Shown here piece after piece: positions 5,573-5,832 of a stretch of 5,832 nt of DNA; the stretch's first letter is position 1, and every line of letters starts with the position of its first letter. This stretch comes from Thermomicrobiales bacterium. GTDB taxonomy: Bacteria > Chloroflexota > Chloroflexia > Thermomicrobiales > UBA6265. The DNA is taken from NCBI GenBank assembly GCA_041390825.1, contig JAWKPF010000070.1:1-5832 (forward strand). Direction: 5' to 3'. A program made the position numbers and the translations under genes. The notes below the pieces were generated by a model. The model did not search any database. It was given only the letters and a program-made list of their open reading frames with translations, and had not been told where the DNA came from.

Positions 5573-5602
5573 TTGACAAATGAGAACAGATGTTCTTATA
5601 CT
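5573..5602 (+). promoter_or_regulatory. Divergent promoter pointing away from cas3
   Basis: Perfect TTGACA (5573-5578), 18-nt spacer and TATACT (5597-5602; 5/6) form a strong promoter on the plus strand. It holds a LexA-type box at 5584-5595. No convincing coding region follows in the remaining 230 bases, so its transcript is a non-coding RNA, a long leader, or a gene that starts beyond the window. Confidence 0.65.
5584..5595. promoter_or_regulatory. Second LexA (SOS)-type box, in the divergent promoter
   Basis: GAACAGATGTTC matches GAAC-RNRY-GTTC and extends by one base each side into a palindrome AGAACA-GA-TGTTCT. It begins 5 nt after the -35, the same arrangement as at the cas3 promoter. 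Its centre is 84 bp from the other box, about eight helical turns. Confidence 0.68.
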
Positions 5603-5737
5603 ATCCCCAAGTGGCACGTTTGGCAACGAGCGCGGGCCTGGGCAGCAGATCATCGTGCCCGGGCTGGTTACCCGTCATCCACACTCGGTGCTGAATCCCG
5701 GCTCTCCAGAGCGTCACGGTCGATCCCACCGCCGTTT
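5603..5737. other. Intergenic sequence with no recognised gene
   Basis: The segment follows the divergent promoter. Short ORFs cross it but start inside the promoter or run into the tandem repeat and resemble no family I know. The only local feature is an 8-bp palindrome GCCCGGGC near 5658-5665. Confidence 0.45.
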
Positions 5738-5832
5738 CCAGTCACTAGTTGCCAGTTGCCAGTTGTCAGTCGCTAGTTGCCAGTCGCCAGTCGTCAGTCG
5801 CTAGTTGCCAGTTGTCAGTCGCCAGTTCCCTA
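5738..5832. repeat. Degenerate heptanucleotide tandem repeat (YYAGTYG)
   Basis: From 5738 the sequence reads in strict 7-base units: CCAGTCA, CTAGTTG, CCAGTTG, CCAGTTG, TCAGTCG, CTAGTTG, CCAGTCG, CCAGTCG, TCAGTCG, CTAGTTG, CCAGTTG, TCAGTCG, CCAGTTC, then the window ends. Thirteen units keep AGT at positions 3-5 while positions 1, 2 and 6 vary by C/T transitions. This resembles the short tandemly repeated heptamers known from cyanobacteria and some other bacteria. Function is unknown; the array may continue outside the window. Confidence 0.93.

Noticed and set aside
5592..5606. CTTAT near the divergent promoter as another target of the pseudo-spacer
   Set aside because: Only the first five bases agree, and the preceding trinucleotide is GTT, not TTC.
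5598..5626. A second minus-strand promoter for cas3: TTGCCA, 17 nt, TAGTAT
   Set aside because: The -10 is poor and it is over 150 bp from the cas3 start; the promoter at 5494-5522 explains the gene better. It was kept only as an alternative.
5504..5804. Two plus-strand ORFs of 74 and 90 codons at the right end
   Set aside because: They start inside the divergent promoter region and their C-termini are translations of the heptamer array (repeated SCQLSV-type residues).
1..5832. A CRISPR array in the window
   Set aside because: No repeat-spacer series with regular long direct repeats was seen; the heptamers at the right end are too short and contiguous to be an array.

Overview
This window holds most of the effector half of a type I-C (Dvulg-type) CRISPR-Cas locus. 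All genes are on the minus strand, in the order cas3 (3221-5443), cas5d (2213-2890), cas8c (493-2211) and cas7/csd2 (1-367, cut by the window edge). An internal start in cas8c gives the small subunit Cas11c (493-897). The usual I-C order continues with cas4, cas1, cas2 and the CRISPR array, which would lie beyond position 1; none of these is visible. Base composition is GC-rich. A REP-like palindrome, a degenerate heptanucleotide tandem repeat and Gram-positive-type LexA boxes are compatible with a high-GC lineage such as Chloroflexota (Thermomicrobia-like) or a similar group. That placement is only a guess.

Layout from right to left. Positions 5738-5832 are a tandem array of YYAGTYG heptamers. 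Positions 5603-5737 show no gene. Positions 5494-5602 carry two divergent sigma70-like promoters, one for cas3 and one pointing away from it. Each has a GAAC-N4-GTTC LexA/SOS-type box in its spacer, 5 nt after the -35. Cas3 follows with its own Shine-Dalgarno. A 330-bp gap then separates cas3 from cas5. It contains a separate promoter with a perfect TTGACA, a leader with two hairpins, and an element I read as a crRNA-like cas-regulating RNA (CreR-like). cas5d and cas8c are coupled (1 nt apart). cas7 follows after 125 bp that contain a REP-like palindrome.

The most interesting inference concerns the cas5 leader. A hairpin at 2951-2971 is followed at once by an 11-nt handle, AGGATCGAAAC, which resembles the I-C crRNA handle TGGATTGAAAC (9/11). 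The pseudo-spacer after it matches DNA just downstream of the cas5 promoter. The match begins right after a TTC, the usual I-C PAM. Positions 1-5, 9-11 and 13-17 match, while 6, 12 and 18, the flipped-out positions in type I guides, do not. This predicts that Cascade, guided by an RNA cut from its own mRNA leader, represses its own operon without triggering Cas3 cleavage. Together with the LexA-type boxes at cas3, the locus appears to place nuclease and surveillance complex under two separate controls: DNA damage for Cas3 and crRNA-like autorepression for Cascade. Both are predictions from sequence only.
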